64,000 nucleotides of DNA, from positions 62,001 to 126,000 of the forward strand of contig NZ_BAMN01000006.1 in NCBI RefSeq assembly GCF_000615905.1, written 5' to 3'. Position numbers and translations under genes: made by a program. Within the stretch, counting starts at the first letter, position 1. Each line of letters opens with the position of its first letter. This document shows positions 9,692 through 18,881 of this stretch, one piece after another. The notes under the pieces are model-generated. The model had not been told where the DNA came from. It was given only the letters and a program-made list of their open reading frames with translations, and made no database searches. This DNA is from Companilactobacillus nodensis DSM 19682 = JCM 14932 = NBRC 107160 (GTDB taxonomy: Bacteria; Bacillota; Bacilli; Lactobacillales; Lactobacillaceae).

Positions 9692-10945
9692 ATGAAAATA
9701 CTTGTAATTGGGTCTGGCGCTCGTGAACACGCTATATGTGATGCACTCTCGTCAGAAAGCAATAAAATATTTTGTGCGCCAGGAAACGACGGTATGAAGT
9801 TATCAGGTATCAATATTGCCAAAATAGACGAAGATGATTTTGATGGTTTGGTAAACTTTGCCATTAAAGAAAACATTGCATATACGATTGTTGGACCTGA
9901 AGCACCGCTAGTAAATGGAATAGTTGATTTTTTTGAGGCACATGGTTTAAGAATTTTTGGCCCCAATAAGAGAGCCGCTCAGATTGAAGGTTCGAAGGCA
10001 TTTACAAAATCACTTTTGAAATTAGCTAATGTACCCACGGCTGAATATTCTGAATTTAGTGATTTCAAAGCTGCAGAGAAGTATTTGAAACATTTATCTG
10101 AATATCCAGTTGTAATCAAGGCCGATGGTCTTGCGGCTGGTAAGGGTGTTTATATTGTTGAAAATGTTGATGAAGCAGTTCAAGTAGTGGACGGCCTATT
10201 GAATGGACATAAGTTTGAAACTAGTAAAATTGTTATTGAAGAGTATCTAGACGGTGAAGAGTTTTCACTAATGGCGTTCGTTAATAATGGCAAGTTCTAT
10301 CCTATGCCCGCTGCACAAGATTATAAGAAATTAAAAGACGACGACAAAGGGCCTAATACTGGTGGAATGGGTGCCATTTGCCCCGTTAGTAACATTTCAC
10401 AAGCTACTTATGATCGAGCGGTAAATAAGGTACTTAAACCTTTTATTGAGACCTTAACTGAAGATCACATCAAGTACACGGGTGTTTTGTATGCAGGATT
10501 AATTTTGACTAATAAGGGAATCAAGGTAATTGAATTCAATGTTAGGTTTGGTGATCCTGAAACAGAGGTTGTTTTGCCACGTCTCAAGAATAATTTGGGG
10601 CATGTCATTTTCTCAATTTTGAATGATGATAATCCTGAAATTAATTGGGAAACGTCTGGTGTCGATTTAGGTGTATTTGCATCGGTTAGTGGTTATCCCG
10701 ATTCACCTATTAAGAATGCAGATTTAGGAACGGTTGGTTCATTTGAAAATTTGAATTGTGAAATAAATTATGCAGGCGTTAAACTTAATGGAGATTCACT
10801 TTGTTCTGATGGCGGTAGATTATTCGTTGTTAAAACACATGCTGATGATTTAGTTGATGCTCAAAATAGGATTTATCAAGATATGCAAAAATTGAAACAA
10901 GAGAATATATTTTATCGTAAAGATATTGGTAATAATTCAATCTAA
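9692..10945 (+). CDS. purD: Phosphoribosylamine-glycine ligase (GAR synthetase)
   Basis: PurD joins phosphoribosylamine and glycine with ATP to give GAR. The N terminus KILVIGSGAREHAI, the ATP-grasp segment VIKADGLAAGKGVY near residue 145, NTGGMGAICPV, and EFNVRFGDPETEVVLPRL are all clear. The 417-residue length is normal. ATG 9692 follows AAGAGGT. It is the last gene of the purine operon, and a strong hairpin terminator follows directly. Confidence 0.97.
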   Translation: MKILVIGSGAREHAICDALSSESNKIFCAPGNDGMKLSGINIAKIDEDDFDGLVNFAIKENIAYTIVGPEAPLVNGIVDFFEAHGLRIFGPNKRAAQIEGSKAFTKSLLKLANVPTAEYSEFSDFKAAEKYLKHLSEYPVVIKADGLAAGKGVYIVENVDEAVQVVDGLLNGHKFETSKIVIEEYLDGEEFSLMAFVNNGKFYPMPAAQDYKKLKDDDKGPNTGGMGAICPVSNISQATYDRAVNKVLKPFIETLTEDHIKYTGVLYAGLILTNKGIKVIEFNVRFGDPETEVVLPRLKNNLGHVIFSILNDDNPEINWETSGVDLGVFASVSGYPDSPIKNADLGTVGSFENLNCEINYAGVKLNGDSLCSDGGRLFVVKTHADDLVDAQNRIYQDMQKLKQENIFYRKDIGNNSI

Positions 10946-10948
10946 AAC

Positions 10949-10999
10949 AAAAAATCGGCAATTATGAACTTTCACGTTCACAATTGCCGATTTTTTTGT
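10949..10999. terminator. Bidirectional terminator between purD and plsC
   Basis: An 11-base inverted repeat (AATCGGCAATT / AATTGCCGATT) with an inner GAAC/GTTC stem is flanked by an A run on the left and a T run on the right. It can end the purine operon on the plus strand and the acyltransferase gene on the minus strand. Confidence 0.9.
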
Positions 11000-11013
11000 T
11001 TATAATTATAAGG

Positions 11014-11640
11014 TTATTTATTTTTTACAGGTGGAATGTATTTGAAATTAGGATCGATCTTTTCATCGATGGCATCCCATGCTAATTCCATATCCTTGTT
11101 GACTTGCTTTGTTTGTGTTTCGTCAAGTTTAGCTTTAAAATCAAAGTCGATTTCAGGGCCAACGCCGATAGTTATTTTTTGATGCTTTAGTAGTCCAGAG
11201 AATTTCAATGGCCCTTGGTAAACAAAAGGCACTAGTGGTGCTTTCGATAGTTTAGCGATTAATGATGCGCCACCTTTTAAGTCCTCGGAATATCTAGTTC
11301 CAGAAGGAAACATAATTAGTACTTGTCCTTTTTTCTTGAGTGCTTTAACAGGTGTTTTAATTACTGAAGGTCCGGGATGCTTGCGATCTACAGGAAAAGC
11401 ATGGGCATGGACTAAGATATATCTTAAAATCGGATTTTTGAATAGCTCTATTTTTGCCATAAACGTTGCTTCTTTAGGTGCAATTGCTAAAGCAAAGAAA
11501 ATTGGTTCCCACCAATTTCTGTGCGGTGCAACGATGATAAATGGTTTGTCAGGTATGTTTTCTTTACCGTCGATCTCAAATCGTCCATTTAACAAGAAGA
11601 CGATACCTCTGGCAATAACACGGATGAATTTATAAAACAT
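11014..11640 (-). CDS. 1-acyl-sn-glycerol-3-phosphate acyltransferase family protein (PlsC-like)
   Basis: A 208-residue PlsC-type acyltransferase, expected to add the second acyl chain to lysophosphatidic acid at the inner membrane face. An N-terminal hydrophobic stretch (residues 5-17) could anchor it. The catalytic block reads APHRNWWEP: His40 is present but the H-x4-D acid is glutamate (Glu45). The second block is FPSGTR where many homologues have FPEGTR. These changes are modest and may be typical of this lineage. It is a single-gene unit pointing against the purine operon and shares its terminator. Confidence 0.85.
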   Translation of the reverse strand: MFYKFIRVIARGIVFLLNGRFEIDGKENIPDKPFIIVAPHRNWWEPIFFALAIAPKEATFMAKIELFKNPILRYILVHAHAFPVDRKHPGPSVIKTPVKALKKKGQVLIMFPSGTRYSEDLKGGASLIAKLSKAPLVPFVYQGPLKFSGLLKHQKITIGVGPEIDFDFKAKLDETQTKQVNKDMELAWDAIDEKIDPNFKYIPPVKNK

Positions 11641-11701
11641 AAATTATCATTCTCCCTAAAATAATTTTTACTTTAATAAAATACCACAAAGCAGGTGTAA
11701 C

Positions 11702-12427
11702 ATGTCTAATCTTTCTCAGGATATAATTTCAAATAGTGGAATTAAAATTTTCCAGGATAAGGAATTATATTCGTTTAATCTAGATACTATTTTACTTTAT
11801 AATTTTGCAAAAACCGTAAAAAAAGGCAAAATTGTTGATTTGTGTGCCGGTAATGGTGCAATTGGATTAAGTCTGGCATCAAAAACCAAAGCACAGATCT
11901 ACTTGGTTGAACTTCAAGAACAGTTGTCTCGACTTGCTGAAAAAAGTGTTAGTGAAAATGGATTAGAAAACCAGGTCGAAGTAATCAATACTGATATTAA
12001 GAATATTCAAGATCATATAATGCATGATTCTATTGATATGTTAGTTTGCAATCCACCATATTTTACTTCAAAGCAAACAACTTTGATCAAGGATAATCAA
12101 GTTTTAGCAATTGCTAGGCATGAGCTCAAAACAAATATTAACGAAGTATTATATACGATCAAGGTTCTATTGAAGGAAAACGCTCATGCATACATTGTGT
12201 ATCGTCCTGATCGATTAAGTGACCTATTTGCAGGGATGTCTCAGAATCTTCTGCAAGCGAAAAGAATAAGGTTTGTTAGGTCACATGCCAACGATGATGC
12301 CAACTTGGTTTTGGTCGATGTAATCAAAACTGTGAAGTCCGCTTCTTTGAGAGTGGAACCGGATTTGATAATGTATGATGGTGATAATTTGAGTACGGAG
12401 GGTAAAAGGATAATTGATGGAGAATGA
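11702..12427 (+). CDS. tRNA1(Val) (adenine-N6)-methyltransferase-like protein
   Basis: A 241-residue SAM-dependent methyltransferase. The SAM-binding loop VDLCAGNGAIGLSL is near residue 46, and the NPPYF motif (residues about 116-120) is the adenine/glutamine N-methyltransferase signature. Sequence style and size match the YabB/TrmN6 family, which modifies A37 of tRNA-Val. The next gene is a GIY-YIG protein whose start overlaps this stop by 11 bases; the same pair is adjacent in many Firmicutes. Confidence 0.85.
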   Translation: MSNLSQDIISNSGIKIFQDKELYSFNLDTILLYNFAKTVKKGKIVDLCAGNGAIGLSLASKTKAQIYLVELQEQLSRLAEKSVSENGLENQVEVINTDIKNIQDHIMHDSIDMLVCNPPYFTSKQTTLIKDNQVLAIARHELKTNINEVLYTIKVLLKENAHAYIVYRPDRLSDLFAGMSQNLLQAKRIRFVRSHANDDANLVLVDVIKTVKSASLRVEPDLIMYDGDNLSTEGKRIIDGE

Positions 12428-12701
12428 CGGTTATTTTGTTTACATACTATTATGTGCAGACAAAACATTTTACATTGGTACCAGTAATGATGTATCAAAG
12501 AGGGTAGCAACTCATAATGCGGGTAAGGGTGCTAAGTATACCAAGACACGTCGCCCAGTAAAGTTGTTATATCACGAAGATCAGCATACTAAGTCTGATG
12601 CATTAAAACGAGAAATTGAATTAAAAAAGTTTAGCCGCAAAAAAAAAGAACACTTTTTGCAGAGTAAAGGAATTAATTGGCGAGATTTCTTGATTTCGTG
12701 A
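12417..12701 (+). CDS. GIY-YIG nuclease superfamily protein (UPF0213/YazA family)
   Basis: A 94-residue single-domain GIY-YIG protein. The motif appears as YVYILLC-type FVYILLCADKTFYIGTS at residues about 7-23, followed by HNAGKGAKYTKTRRP and the KREIELKKF helix, all typical of the YazA/UPF0213 group. The cellular role is not established; family members are single-domain proteins linked to DNA maintenance. ATG 12417 is chosen because AAGGATAA precedes it; an in-frame TTG at 12414 is less likely. The start lies inside the methyltransferase gene, so the two are coupled. Confidence 0.88.
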   Translation: MENDGYFVYILLCADKTFYIGTSNDVSKRVATHNAGKGAKYTKTRRPVKLLYHEDQHTKSDALKREIELKKFSRKKKEHFLQSKGINWRDFLIS

Positions 12702-12718
12702 GTAGATTCCACTATAAT
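12690..12718 (+). promoter_or_regulatory. Sigma-A type promoter of rpsB-tsf
   Basis: TTGATT at 12690-12695 and a perfect TATAAT at 12713-12718 are separated by 17 bases, upstream of the structured rpsB leader. Confidence 0.8.
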
Positions 12719-12740
12719 ATTTTCTTGTATTGAATACACA

Positions 12741-12798
12741 CACTTAACGATTCAGTTGTTGGTGCGCTACGGCGTGTCAACTGAACACGACTTAAGTG
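12741..12798 (+). ncRNA. Structured 5' leader of rpsB (putative S2 autoregulatory RNA)
   Basis: Two stacked perfect helices can form: CACTTAA (12741-12747) with TTAAGTG (12792-12798), and TTCAGTTG (12751-12758) with CAACTGAA (12778-12785), leaving a GC-rich apical part TTGGTGCGCTACGGCGTGT. It lies between the promoter and the rpsB ribosome site. Ribosomal protein S2 is known to repress its own operon in bacteria through leader RNA; that this hairpin is the target is inference. Confidence 0.7.
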
Positions 12799-12824
12799 GA
12801 GGTAAAAACCAGGAGGAATTTTTT

Positions 12825-13613
12825 ATGTCAGTTATTTCTATGAAACAACTACTTGAAGCCGGTGTACATTTTGGACACCAAACAAGACGTTGGAACCCTA
12901 AGATGAAACCATTTATCTTTACACAAAGAAATGGTATTTACATCATTGATTTACAAAAAACAGTTCGCATGATCGACGATGCCTACAACTATATGAAGGC
13001 TGTTGCCGGTGATGATGGTATCTTCTTATTCGTTGGTACAAAGAAACAAGCACAAGATGCTATTGAAGAAGAAGCTACACGTGCTGGTCAATACTACGTT
13101 AACCACCGTTGGTTAGGTGGTACTTTGACTAACTGGAACACAATTCAAAAACGTATTAAGAGATTAAAGGATATCAAAGCAATGGCAGAAGACGGTACTT
13201 TCGAACGTCTTCCTAAGAAAGAAGTTGCTTTGCTTACAAAACAACAAGCTAAGTTAGAGAAGTTCCTTGGTGGTATCGAAGATATGCCAAGAATCCCTGA
13301 TGTTATGTTCATCGTTGACCCTCACAAGGAAAACATTGCTGTTAACGAAGCTAAGAAACTTAACATTCCTATCGTAGCTATGGTTGATACAAATACTGAT
13401 CCAGATGACATCGATGTTATCATCCCATCAAACGATGATGCTATCCGTGCCGTTCGCCTAATTGTTTCTAAGATGGCTGATGCTATCGTTGAAGGTAAAC
13501 AAGGTGAAGAATCAGTTGCTGCTGATGATTTTGCTAAAAATGATAATGCTTCATCTGACAAATCAATCGAAGATGTTGCTGAATCGTCTGATAATGGTAA
13601 CGCAGAAAAATAA
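12825..13613 (+). CDS. rpsB: 30S ribosomal protein S2
   Basis: S2 sits on the solvent side of the small subunit and is needed for translation start. The protein begins [27 protein letters not shown], the standard S2 N terminus, and has 262 residues. The frame is open upstream to 12756, but that part covers the leader hairpin; ATG 12825 follows an AGGAGGAATTTTTT site and is clearly the start. The acidic, Asp/Ser-rich tail after about residue 225 is common in lactobacilli. It is followed by tsf, as in most bacteria. Confidence 0.98.
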   Translation: MSVISMKQLLEAGVHFGHQTRRWNPKMKPFIFTQRNGIYIIDLQKTVRMIDDAYNYMKAVAGDDGIFLFVGTKKQAQDAIEEEATRAGQYYVNHRWLGGTLTNWNTIQKRIKRLKDIKAMAEDGTFERLPKKEVALLTKQQAKLEKFLGGIEDMPRIPDVMFIVDPHKENIAVNEAKKLNIPIVAMVDTNTDPDDIDVIIPSNDDAIRAVRLIVSKMADAIVEGKQGEESVAADDFAKNDNASSDKSIEDVAESSDNGNAEK

Positions 13614-13632
13614 AAAGATAATAGTTATAGAT

Positions 13633-13662
13633 AGAGTCATCTGAGCAAGATGGCTTTATTTA
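13633..13662 (+). terminator. Weak attenuator-like hairpin between rpsB and tsf
   Basis: AGTCATCT and AGATGGCT (13635-13642 and 13648-13655, one G-U pair) form a short stem followed by TTTATTTAT. It could trim read-through into tsf and so set the S2 to EF-Ts ratio. Confidence 0.45.
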
Positions 13663-13680
13663 TACGACTGGAGGATATTC

Positions 13681-14556
13681 ATGGCTAAAATTACTGCTGC
13701 TCAAGTTAAAGAATTACGTGATAAGACAAGCGTTGGTATGATGGATGCTAAAAAGGCATTGGTTGCTGCTGATGGTGATATGCAAAAAGCTATCGACGAA
13801 CTTCGTGAAAAGGGTATTGCTAAGGCTGCCAAGAAGAACAGCCGTATTGCTGCTGAAGGTCTAGCAGAAATCGTTATTTCTGGTAACAAAGCTGCTATCT
13901 ACGAAGTAAACTCAGAAACTGACTTTGTTTCATCAAATGACAAGTTCAAGAATCTTGTTGCTAAGATTGGTAAAGCACTTGTTGAAAATGAACCAAAGAC
14001 AATGGACGAAGCATTGGCACTTAAAGCCGGTGACGAAACAATCAACGACGCTATCACTGGTTTGACAGCTGTTATTGGTGAAAAAATCACTTTGAGACGT
14101 TTCCAAATCGTTGATAAGACTGATGACCAAGTATTCGGTTCATATCTACACAATGGTGGATTGATTGCTGCACTTACACTTCTTAACGGTTCTGATGAAG
14201 AAGCTGCTAAAGATGTTGCTATGCATGTTGCTGCTATCAACCCAACATACTTGAATCGTGATGCTGTTCCTGCTGATGTTTTGGAACATGAAAAGAAAGT
14301 ATTTACTGAAGAAACAAAAGCTGAAGGTAAGCCTGAAAAGATCATTCCAAGAATCGTTGAAGGCCGTCTAAACAAGTACTTGTCAGAAATTAGTTTGGCT
14401 GATCAAGAGTTTGTTAAGGATTCAGATATGACTGTTCAACAATATGTTGAATCAAAGAAGAGTTCATTAGTATCTTACGTTCGTTTTGAAGTCGGCGAAG
14501 GTATCGAAAAGGCTCAAGATAACTTTGTTGACGAAGTTATGAACCAAATCAAGTAA
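13681..14556 (+). CDS. tsf: Elongation factor Ts
   Basis: EF-Ts is the nucleotide exchange factor for EF-Tu. The N terminus has the UBA-like domain with [19 protein letters not shown] and the family signature ETDFVSSN follows at residues about 80-87. The protein has 291 residues, normal for Firmicutes. ATG 13681 follows CTGGAGGATATTC. It shares the rpsB promoter, with a partial hairpin in between. Confidence 0.97.
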   Translation: MAKITAAQVKELRDKTSVGMMDAKKALVAADGDMQKAIDELREKGIAKAAKKNSRIAAEGLAEIVISGNKAAIYEVNSETDFVSSNDKFKNLVAKIGKALVENEPKTMDEALALKAGDETINDAITGLTAVIGEKITLRRFQIVDKTDDQVFGSYLHNGGLIAALTLLNGSDEEAAKDVAMHVAAINPTYLNRDAVPADVLEHEKKVFTEETKAEGKPEKIIPRIVEGRLNKYLSEISLADQEFVKDSDMTVQQYVESKKSSLVSYVRFEVGEGIEKAQDNFVDEVMNQIK

Positions 14557-14573
14557 TTAATTTGTAATTTTAT

Positions 14574-14616
14574 AGAGGGGATCGCTTAATTCATATGAAT
14601 TAAACGGTCTTTTCTT
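14574..14616 (+). terminator. Terminator-like long hairpin after tsf
   Basis: A palindromic core TTAATTCATATGAATTAA is extended by GATCG/CGGTC and further G-U rich pairs (AGAGGGGATCG with CGGTCTTTTCT). The T-rich 3' arm is followed by more T. It separates rpsB-tsf from the pyrH operon. Confidence 0.6.
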
Positions 14617-14725
14617 GTATATAGGATATATTTCGGTCAATTTTTGCGTAAAATTAGCTATTAATTCAATCTACTGTAATTGATTATGTTAAAATGTTTA
14701 GTAGCAAAATTAAAGGAGAGTACTT

Positions 14726-15457
14726 ATGCCTGATATCAAGTATAAAAGAATTATATTAAAAGTTTCCGGTGAAGCTTTAGCTGGAGAAAAGGGATTTGGA
14801 ATCAACCCTCCAGTCATCAAAAAAATCGCTGAACAAATTAAAAGTGTCCATGAACTTGGAGTTCAAGTAGCCATTGTCTGTGGTGGTGGTAACATCTGGC
14901 GTGGTGAAACAGGTGCTGAAATGGGAATGGATCGTGCCCAAGCAGACTATATGGGTATGATGGCCACAGTTATGAATGGTTTGGCCTTACAAGACGGTTT
15001 GGAACAATTGGATGTACCAACACGTGTACAGACTTCAATCGAAATGAGACAAGTTGCAGAGCCTTATATCAGAAGAAAGGCTGTTAGACACCTTGAAAAG
15101 GGACGTGTAGTTATTTTTGCTGGTGGTACTGGTAATCCATACTTCTCAACAGATACTACTTCCGTATTGCGTGCTGCAGAAATCGAAGCCGACGTTATCT
15201 TAATGGCTAAGAATAACGTTGACGGTGTTTATTCAGCAGATCCTAAGAAAGATCCAAATGCTAAGAAGTATGACGAGTTGACTCAACTTGATATCATTAA
15301 TAAGAACTTAGGCGTAATGGACTCAACTGCTTCATCATTGTCAATGGATAATAATATTCCATTGATCGTGTTCAATTTAAATGAACCAGAAAATATTAAA
15401 AAGGTTGTCCAAGGCGAAAACATTGGAACAATCATAAAGGGTGGTAGTAATGACTGA
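14726..15457 (+). CDS. pyrH: UMP kinase
   Basis: PyrH phosphorylates UMP to UDP. The amino-acid-kinase fold is shown by KVSGEAL near the N terminus, the GGGNIWRG loop (residues about 53-60), the [15 protein letters not shown] segment and [14 protein letters not shown]. The protein has 243 residues. It starts at ATG 14726 after AAAGGAGAG and heads the pyrH-frr-uppS-cdsA-rseP-proS block. The frr start lies inside its 3' end. Confidence 0.97.
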   Translation: MPDIKYKRIILKVSGEALAGEKGFGINPPVIKKIAEQIKSVHELGVQVAIVCGGGNIWRGETGAEMGMDRAQADYMGMMATVMNGLALQDGLEQLDVPTRVQTSIEMRQVAEPYIRRKAVRHLEKGRVVIFAGGTGNPYFSTDTTSVLRAAEIEADVILMAKNNVDGVYSADPKKDPNAKKYDELTQLDIINKNLGVMDSTASSLSMDNNIPLIVFNLNEPENIKKVVQGENIGTIIKGGSND

Positions 15458-16010
15458 AAATAACGCAGTTTCAAAAGCTCAAGAGAACATGTCCAAATCT
15501 ATCGATGTATTGAGAAAAGAATTGGCTAATATTCGTGCCGGAAAAGCTAACGCTTCGATCCTTAACAATATTAAAGTAGAATACTATGGTACAGAGGTTC
15601 CATTGAATCAAGTTGCTTCAATCAATATCCCTGAAGCACGTGTCTTATTGATTTCGCCTTATGACAAGTCATCATTGGATGCTATCGAACACTCAATCAA
15701 CTCATCTGATCTTGGTTTGAACCCTGCTAATGACGGTGACGTAATTAGATTGGTTATCCCACAACTTACTGGTGAACGCCGTAAGGAAATTGCTAAGCAA
15801 GTTGGTAAAGAAGCTGAAGAAACTCGTATCGCTGTTCGTAACGTTAGACGTGACGCAATGGATGATATTAAGAAGCAAGAGAAGAAGAGCGAGATCACCG
15901 AAGATGATTTACATGATTTAGAAGATCAAATTCAAAAGGTTACTGATAAAGCAGTTGCAGATATTAATAAAATCGCAGCAGATAAAGAAAAGGAAATCAC
16001 TGAAGGGTAA
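15450..16010 (+). CDS. frr: Ribosome recycling factor
   Basis: RRF splits post-termination ribosomes with EF-G. The conserved [21 protein letters not shown] segment and [19 protein letters not shown] are present, and the length is 186 residues. ATG 15450 overlaps the pyrH stop (ATGACTGA), giving coupled translation; the in-frame GTG at 15441 would add three residues and is less likely. Confidence 0.97.
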   Translation: MTENNAVSKAQENMSKSIDVLRKELANIRAGKANASILNNIKVEYYGTEVPLNQVASINIPEARVLLISPYDKSSLDAIEHSINSSDLGLNPANDGDVIRLVIPQLTGERRKEIAKQVGKEAEETRIAVRNVRRDAMDDIKKQEKKSEITEDDLHDLEDQIQKVTDKAVADINKIAADKEKEITEG

Positions 16011-16028
16011 CCTTCGGAGTGATGGTTT

Positions 16029-16772
16029 ATGACAGAAATTAATAATAGTGAATTAAGTTCTGAGTTAAGAGTTCCAGAGCATATAGCTATCATTATGGAT
16101 GGTAATGGTAGATGGGCTAAGCGCAGTGGTCAACCTCGTATTGCAGGTCATAAAGAAGGCATGAATAATGTCAAACGTATTGCCACGGCAGCTAGTCATA
16201 TGGGCGTTAAGGTGTTGAGCCTTTACGCCTTTTCTACGGAAAACTGGAGTAGACCTAGTAAAGAAGTCAGTTTTCTGATGCGTCTCCCAGTAGATTTCTT
16301 TGGAACATTTATGCCAGACTTAATTAAAGAAAATATTAAAGTTTTAGTTACTGGATTCACTGAGCATTTGCCAGAAAAAACCAAAAAAGTTGTTTTTAAA
16401 GCAATGGATGACACCAAGGACAATACTGGTATGGTATTGAACTTTGCGTTCAATTATGGTGGCCGTGCAGAAATCGTCAATGCGGCAAAAAATTTGGCAA
16501 AAGAAGCAGTTAATGGTTCAATTAGTCCAGACGACATTGATGATAAACTATTTGCGGATCAGCTATTAACTAGTCCTTTGGGAAGTTTAGCTGATCCTGA
16601 TTTGTTAATCAGAACAAGTGGTGAAGAACGTATTTCTAACTTCTTGTTGTGGCAATTAGCCTATTCAGAAATGGTCTTTGATAAGACCTACTGGCCTGAT
16701 TTTACAAAAGATAATTTGGTTGAAGATATCAAAATTTTTAACGACCGAGATCGTCGATTTGGTGCGATTTAA
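16029..16772 (+). CDS. uppS: Isoprenyl transferase (undecaprenyl diphosphate synthase)
   Basis: UppS extends farnesyl diphosphate with eight cis isoprene units to make the C55 carrier lipid for peptidoglycan. The signature AIIMDGNGRWAK (catalytic Asp24) is followed by GHKEGM, YAFSTENW, and the C-terminal LIRTSGEERISNFLLWQLAYSE. The 247-residue length is standard. It lies 18 bases after frr and before cdsA, the usual order. Confidence 0.97.
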   Translation: MTEINNSELSSELRVPEHIAIIMDGNGRWAKRSGQPRIAGHKEGMNNVKRIATAASHMGVKVLSLYAFSTENWSRPSKEVSFLMRLPVDFFGTFMPDLIKENIKVLVTGFTEHLPEKTKKVVFKAMDDTKDNTGMVLNFAFNYGGRAEIVNAAKNLAKEAVNGSISPDDIDDKLFADQLLTSPLGSLADPDLLIRTSGEERISNFLLWQLAYSEMVFDKTYWPDFTKDNLVEDIKIFNDRDRRFGAI

Positions 16773-16786
16773 TTTGGGGGAAGATT

Positions 16787-17581
16787 ATGAGACAACGTGT
16801 AATCACGGCTGTTATTGCTTTAGCAATCTTCATACCAATCCTACTTGCGGGTGGAATTTGGCTTGAAATTGCTGCAGCAGCATTGGCAGTTGTAGGTATA
16901 TTTGAAATTTATATTATGCGAAAACGAATCATTGTTTCAATGGATTTTGTGATCACAGTATTAGGAACATTGGCAGTTGCTGTTCCGATGAACTTTTACA
17001 AGGGATGGTTGCCTGACAGTTTTACACGACTGGACGTATTTTACGTTTTTGCCGTCTTGTTATTGATAATCACAGTGTTATCGAAGAACAAGTTTAACTT
17101 TGAGGATGTTGGTGTTTCAGTTGTATCGATGATCTATATTGGTACAGGATTCCATTATCTTGCTTCAGTTAGAAACTCTGATGGTGGTTTAGGACTATTG
17201 ATGTTTGCATTGATCGTTGTTTGGTCAACTGATATCTTTGCATATACATTTGGACGTAAGATCGGTAAGCACAAGTTGTGGCCTGCTATAAGTCCTAATA
17301 AGACTTGGGAAGGTACCATTGGTGGTGTTGTATCAGCGTTGGTCCTTTCAGGTATTTACATGTACTTTGTACCACAACAATATTCAATGATATCAATGTT
17401 ATTGATTGCATTTGTTCTATCCGTATTCGGACAAATGGGTGATTTGATTGAATCAGCATATAAGAGATACTACAAGGTAAAAGATTCTGGAAATATTCTA
17501 CCTGGTCATGGTGGAATTTTGGACAGATTTGACAGTATGTTAATTGTCTTACCTTTGCTACATATTTTTGGCCTAGTATAG
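16787..17581 (+). CDS. cdsA: Phosphatidate cytidylyltransferase
   Basis: CdsA makes CDP-diacylglycerol from phosphatidic acid and CTP in the membrane. The 264-residue protein is highly hydrophobic with about eight membrane segments, and the C-terminal family signature is seen as the segment GQMGDLIESAYKRYYKVKDS followed by LPGHGGILDRFDS. ATG 16787 follows GGGGGAAG. It is coupled by position with uppS and rseP, a common envelope gene group. Confidence 0.96.
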   Translation: MRQRVITAVIALAIFIPILLAGGIWLEIAAAALAVVGIFEIYIMRKRIIVSMDFVITVLGTLAVAVPMNFYKGWLPDSFTRLDVFYVFAVLLLIITVLSKNKFNFEDVGVSVVSMIYIGTGFHYLASVRNSDGGLGLLMFALIVVWSTDIFAYTFGRKIGKHKLWPAISPNKTWEGTIGGVVSALVLSGIYMYFVPQQYSMISMLLIAFVLSVFGQMGDLIESAYKRYYKVKDSGNILPGHGGILDRFDSMLIVLPLLHIFGLV

Positions 17582-17600
17582 GCGATTCGTGGAGGTAAAA

Positions 17601-18869
17601 ATGACCGCGATAATTACATTTATTATTGTTTTTGGAATATTGGTAATTGTTCATGAATTTGGACATTACTATGCTGCAAAAAAATCTGGAATTTTGGTTC
17701 GAGAGTTTTCAGTCGGAATGGGTCCCAAACTTTTTGCATATCGAAAAAATAGTACGACGTACACATTGAGACTATTGCCACTAGGTGGATATGTCAGAAT
17801 GGCCGGAGCACAAGAGGACGATTCTGAGATACAACCTGGTACTATGGCCTCTTTGGTTTTGAATGACGAACAAAAAGTTAGGAAAATCATTACTTCAAGT
17901 AAAGTATATGATGCTAATGGTGTTCCAGTTCAAATATCCAAAGCAGATTTGGTAGATGCACTGACGATCGAAGGATATGAAAATGGTGATGAAACAGCTA
18001 TCAAAACATATTCAGTAGACCACGATGCTACTATCGTTGAAGAAGATGGCACTGAAGTGCAAATAGCACCGAGAGATGTTCAACTTCAATCAGTATCTGT
18101 TTGGAAGCGAATGATCACTAATTTTGCCGGACCGTTCAACAACTTTATCTTGGCAATTGTTTGTGCTATTATTGCCGCCTTCATGATGAATGGTGTGATC
18201 GATAATAGTAATCAACTGGGTCAAATTCAAAGTGGTAGTGTTGCTGCACAAGCTGGATTGAAGGCTAATGATAGAATTCTTGCAGTCGGTGGTCATAAGA
18301 CTAACGATTGGACGAGTCTGTCAACGACTATTCAAAATTATCCAGGCAAGAAGACTACTTTTAAGATTAAATCAGGAAATAAAGTTTCTAATGTTACATT
18401 AACTCCGAAAACAATTAAATCATCGGGTCAAAAATATGGTCAAATCGGCATAATGCCAAAACGAGACTATAGTTTTTCGGCTAAAATAAAATATGGATTT
18501 ACGTACAGCTGGCAAACAACTGTGCAGATTCTACATGTATTAGGGAAAATGGTAACTGGTGGTTTCAGTATTAATCAGTTGTCTGGACCTGTTGGTATTT
18601 ATTCGATGACGTCACAAGTGTCGTCACAAGGATTGTTGAGTATAATATTATTTATGTCGATGCTGTCAATGAACTTAGGTATCGTCAATTTGATTCCTAT
18701 TCCAGCTTTGGATGGTGGAAAGATTTTACTTAATATTATTGAAGCAATTAGAAGAAAACCACTTCCAGAAGAATATGAAAATGTCATTACACTTATTGGG
18801 GTCGGCATTTTGGTATTACTGATGGTAGCTGTAACTTGGAATGATATCCAACGCTTTTTCATAAAATAG
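17601..18869 (+). CDS. rseP: RIP metalloprotease RseP (site-2 protease)
   Basis: A membrane-embedded zinc protease that cuts transmembrane substrates such as anti-sigma factors and signal peptide remnants (called RseP, RasP or Eep in Gram-positives). The zinc motif HEFGH is at residues 18-22 in the first membrane helix; a PDZ domain covers roughly residues 195-280, and the second active-site motif NLIPIPALDGGK is near residue 362. The length of 422 residues fits. ATG 17601 with GTGGAGG in front is preferred to the in-frame GTG 17589. Confidence 0.95.
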   Translation: MTAIITFIIVFGILVIVHEFGHYYAAKKSGILVREFSVGMGPKLFAYRKNSTTYTLRLLPLGGYVRMAGAQEDDSEIQPGTMASLVLNDEQKVRKIITSSKVYDANGVPVQISKADLVDALTIEGYENGDETAIKTYSVDHDATIVEEDGTEVQIAPRDVQLQSVSVWKRMITNFAGPFNNFILAIVCAIIAAFMMNGVIDNSNQLGQIQSGSVAAQAGLKANDRILAVGGHKTNDWTSLSTTIQNYPGKKTTFKIKSGNKVSNVTLTPKTIKSSGQKYGQIGIMPKRDYSFSAKIKYGFTYSWQTTVQILHVLGKMVTGGFSINQLSGPVGIYSMTSQVSSQGLLSIILFMSMLSMNLGIVNLIPIPALDGGKILLNIIEAIRRKPLPEEYENVITLIGVGILVLLMVAVTWNDIQRFFIK

Positions 18870-18881
18870 GGGGATAAAAAT

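Noticed and set aside
12756-12824. Longer N terminus for S2
   Set aside because: The in-frame extension covers the leader hairpin; S2 normally starts at MSVISMKQL, which follows a strong ribosome site.
13899-14375. Minus-strand frame of 158 residues over tsf
   Set aside because: A shadow of the GC-periodic tsf coding sequence; no family match and no ribosome site.
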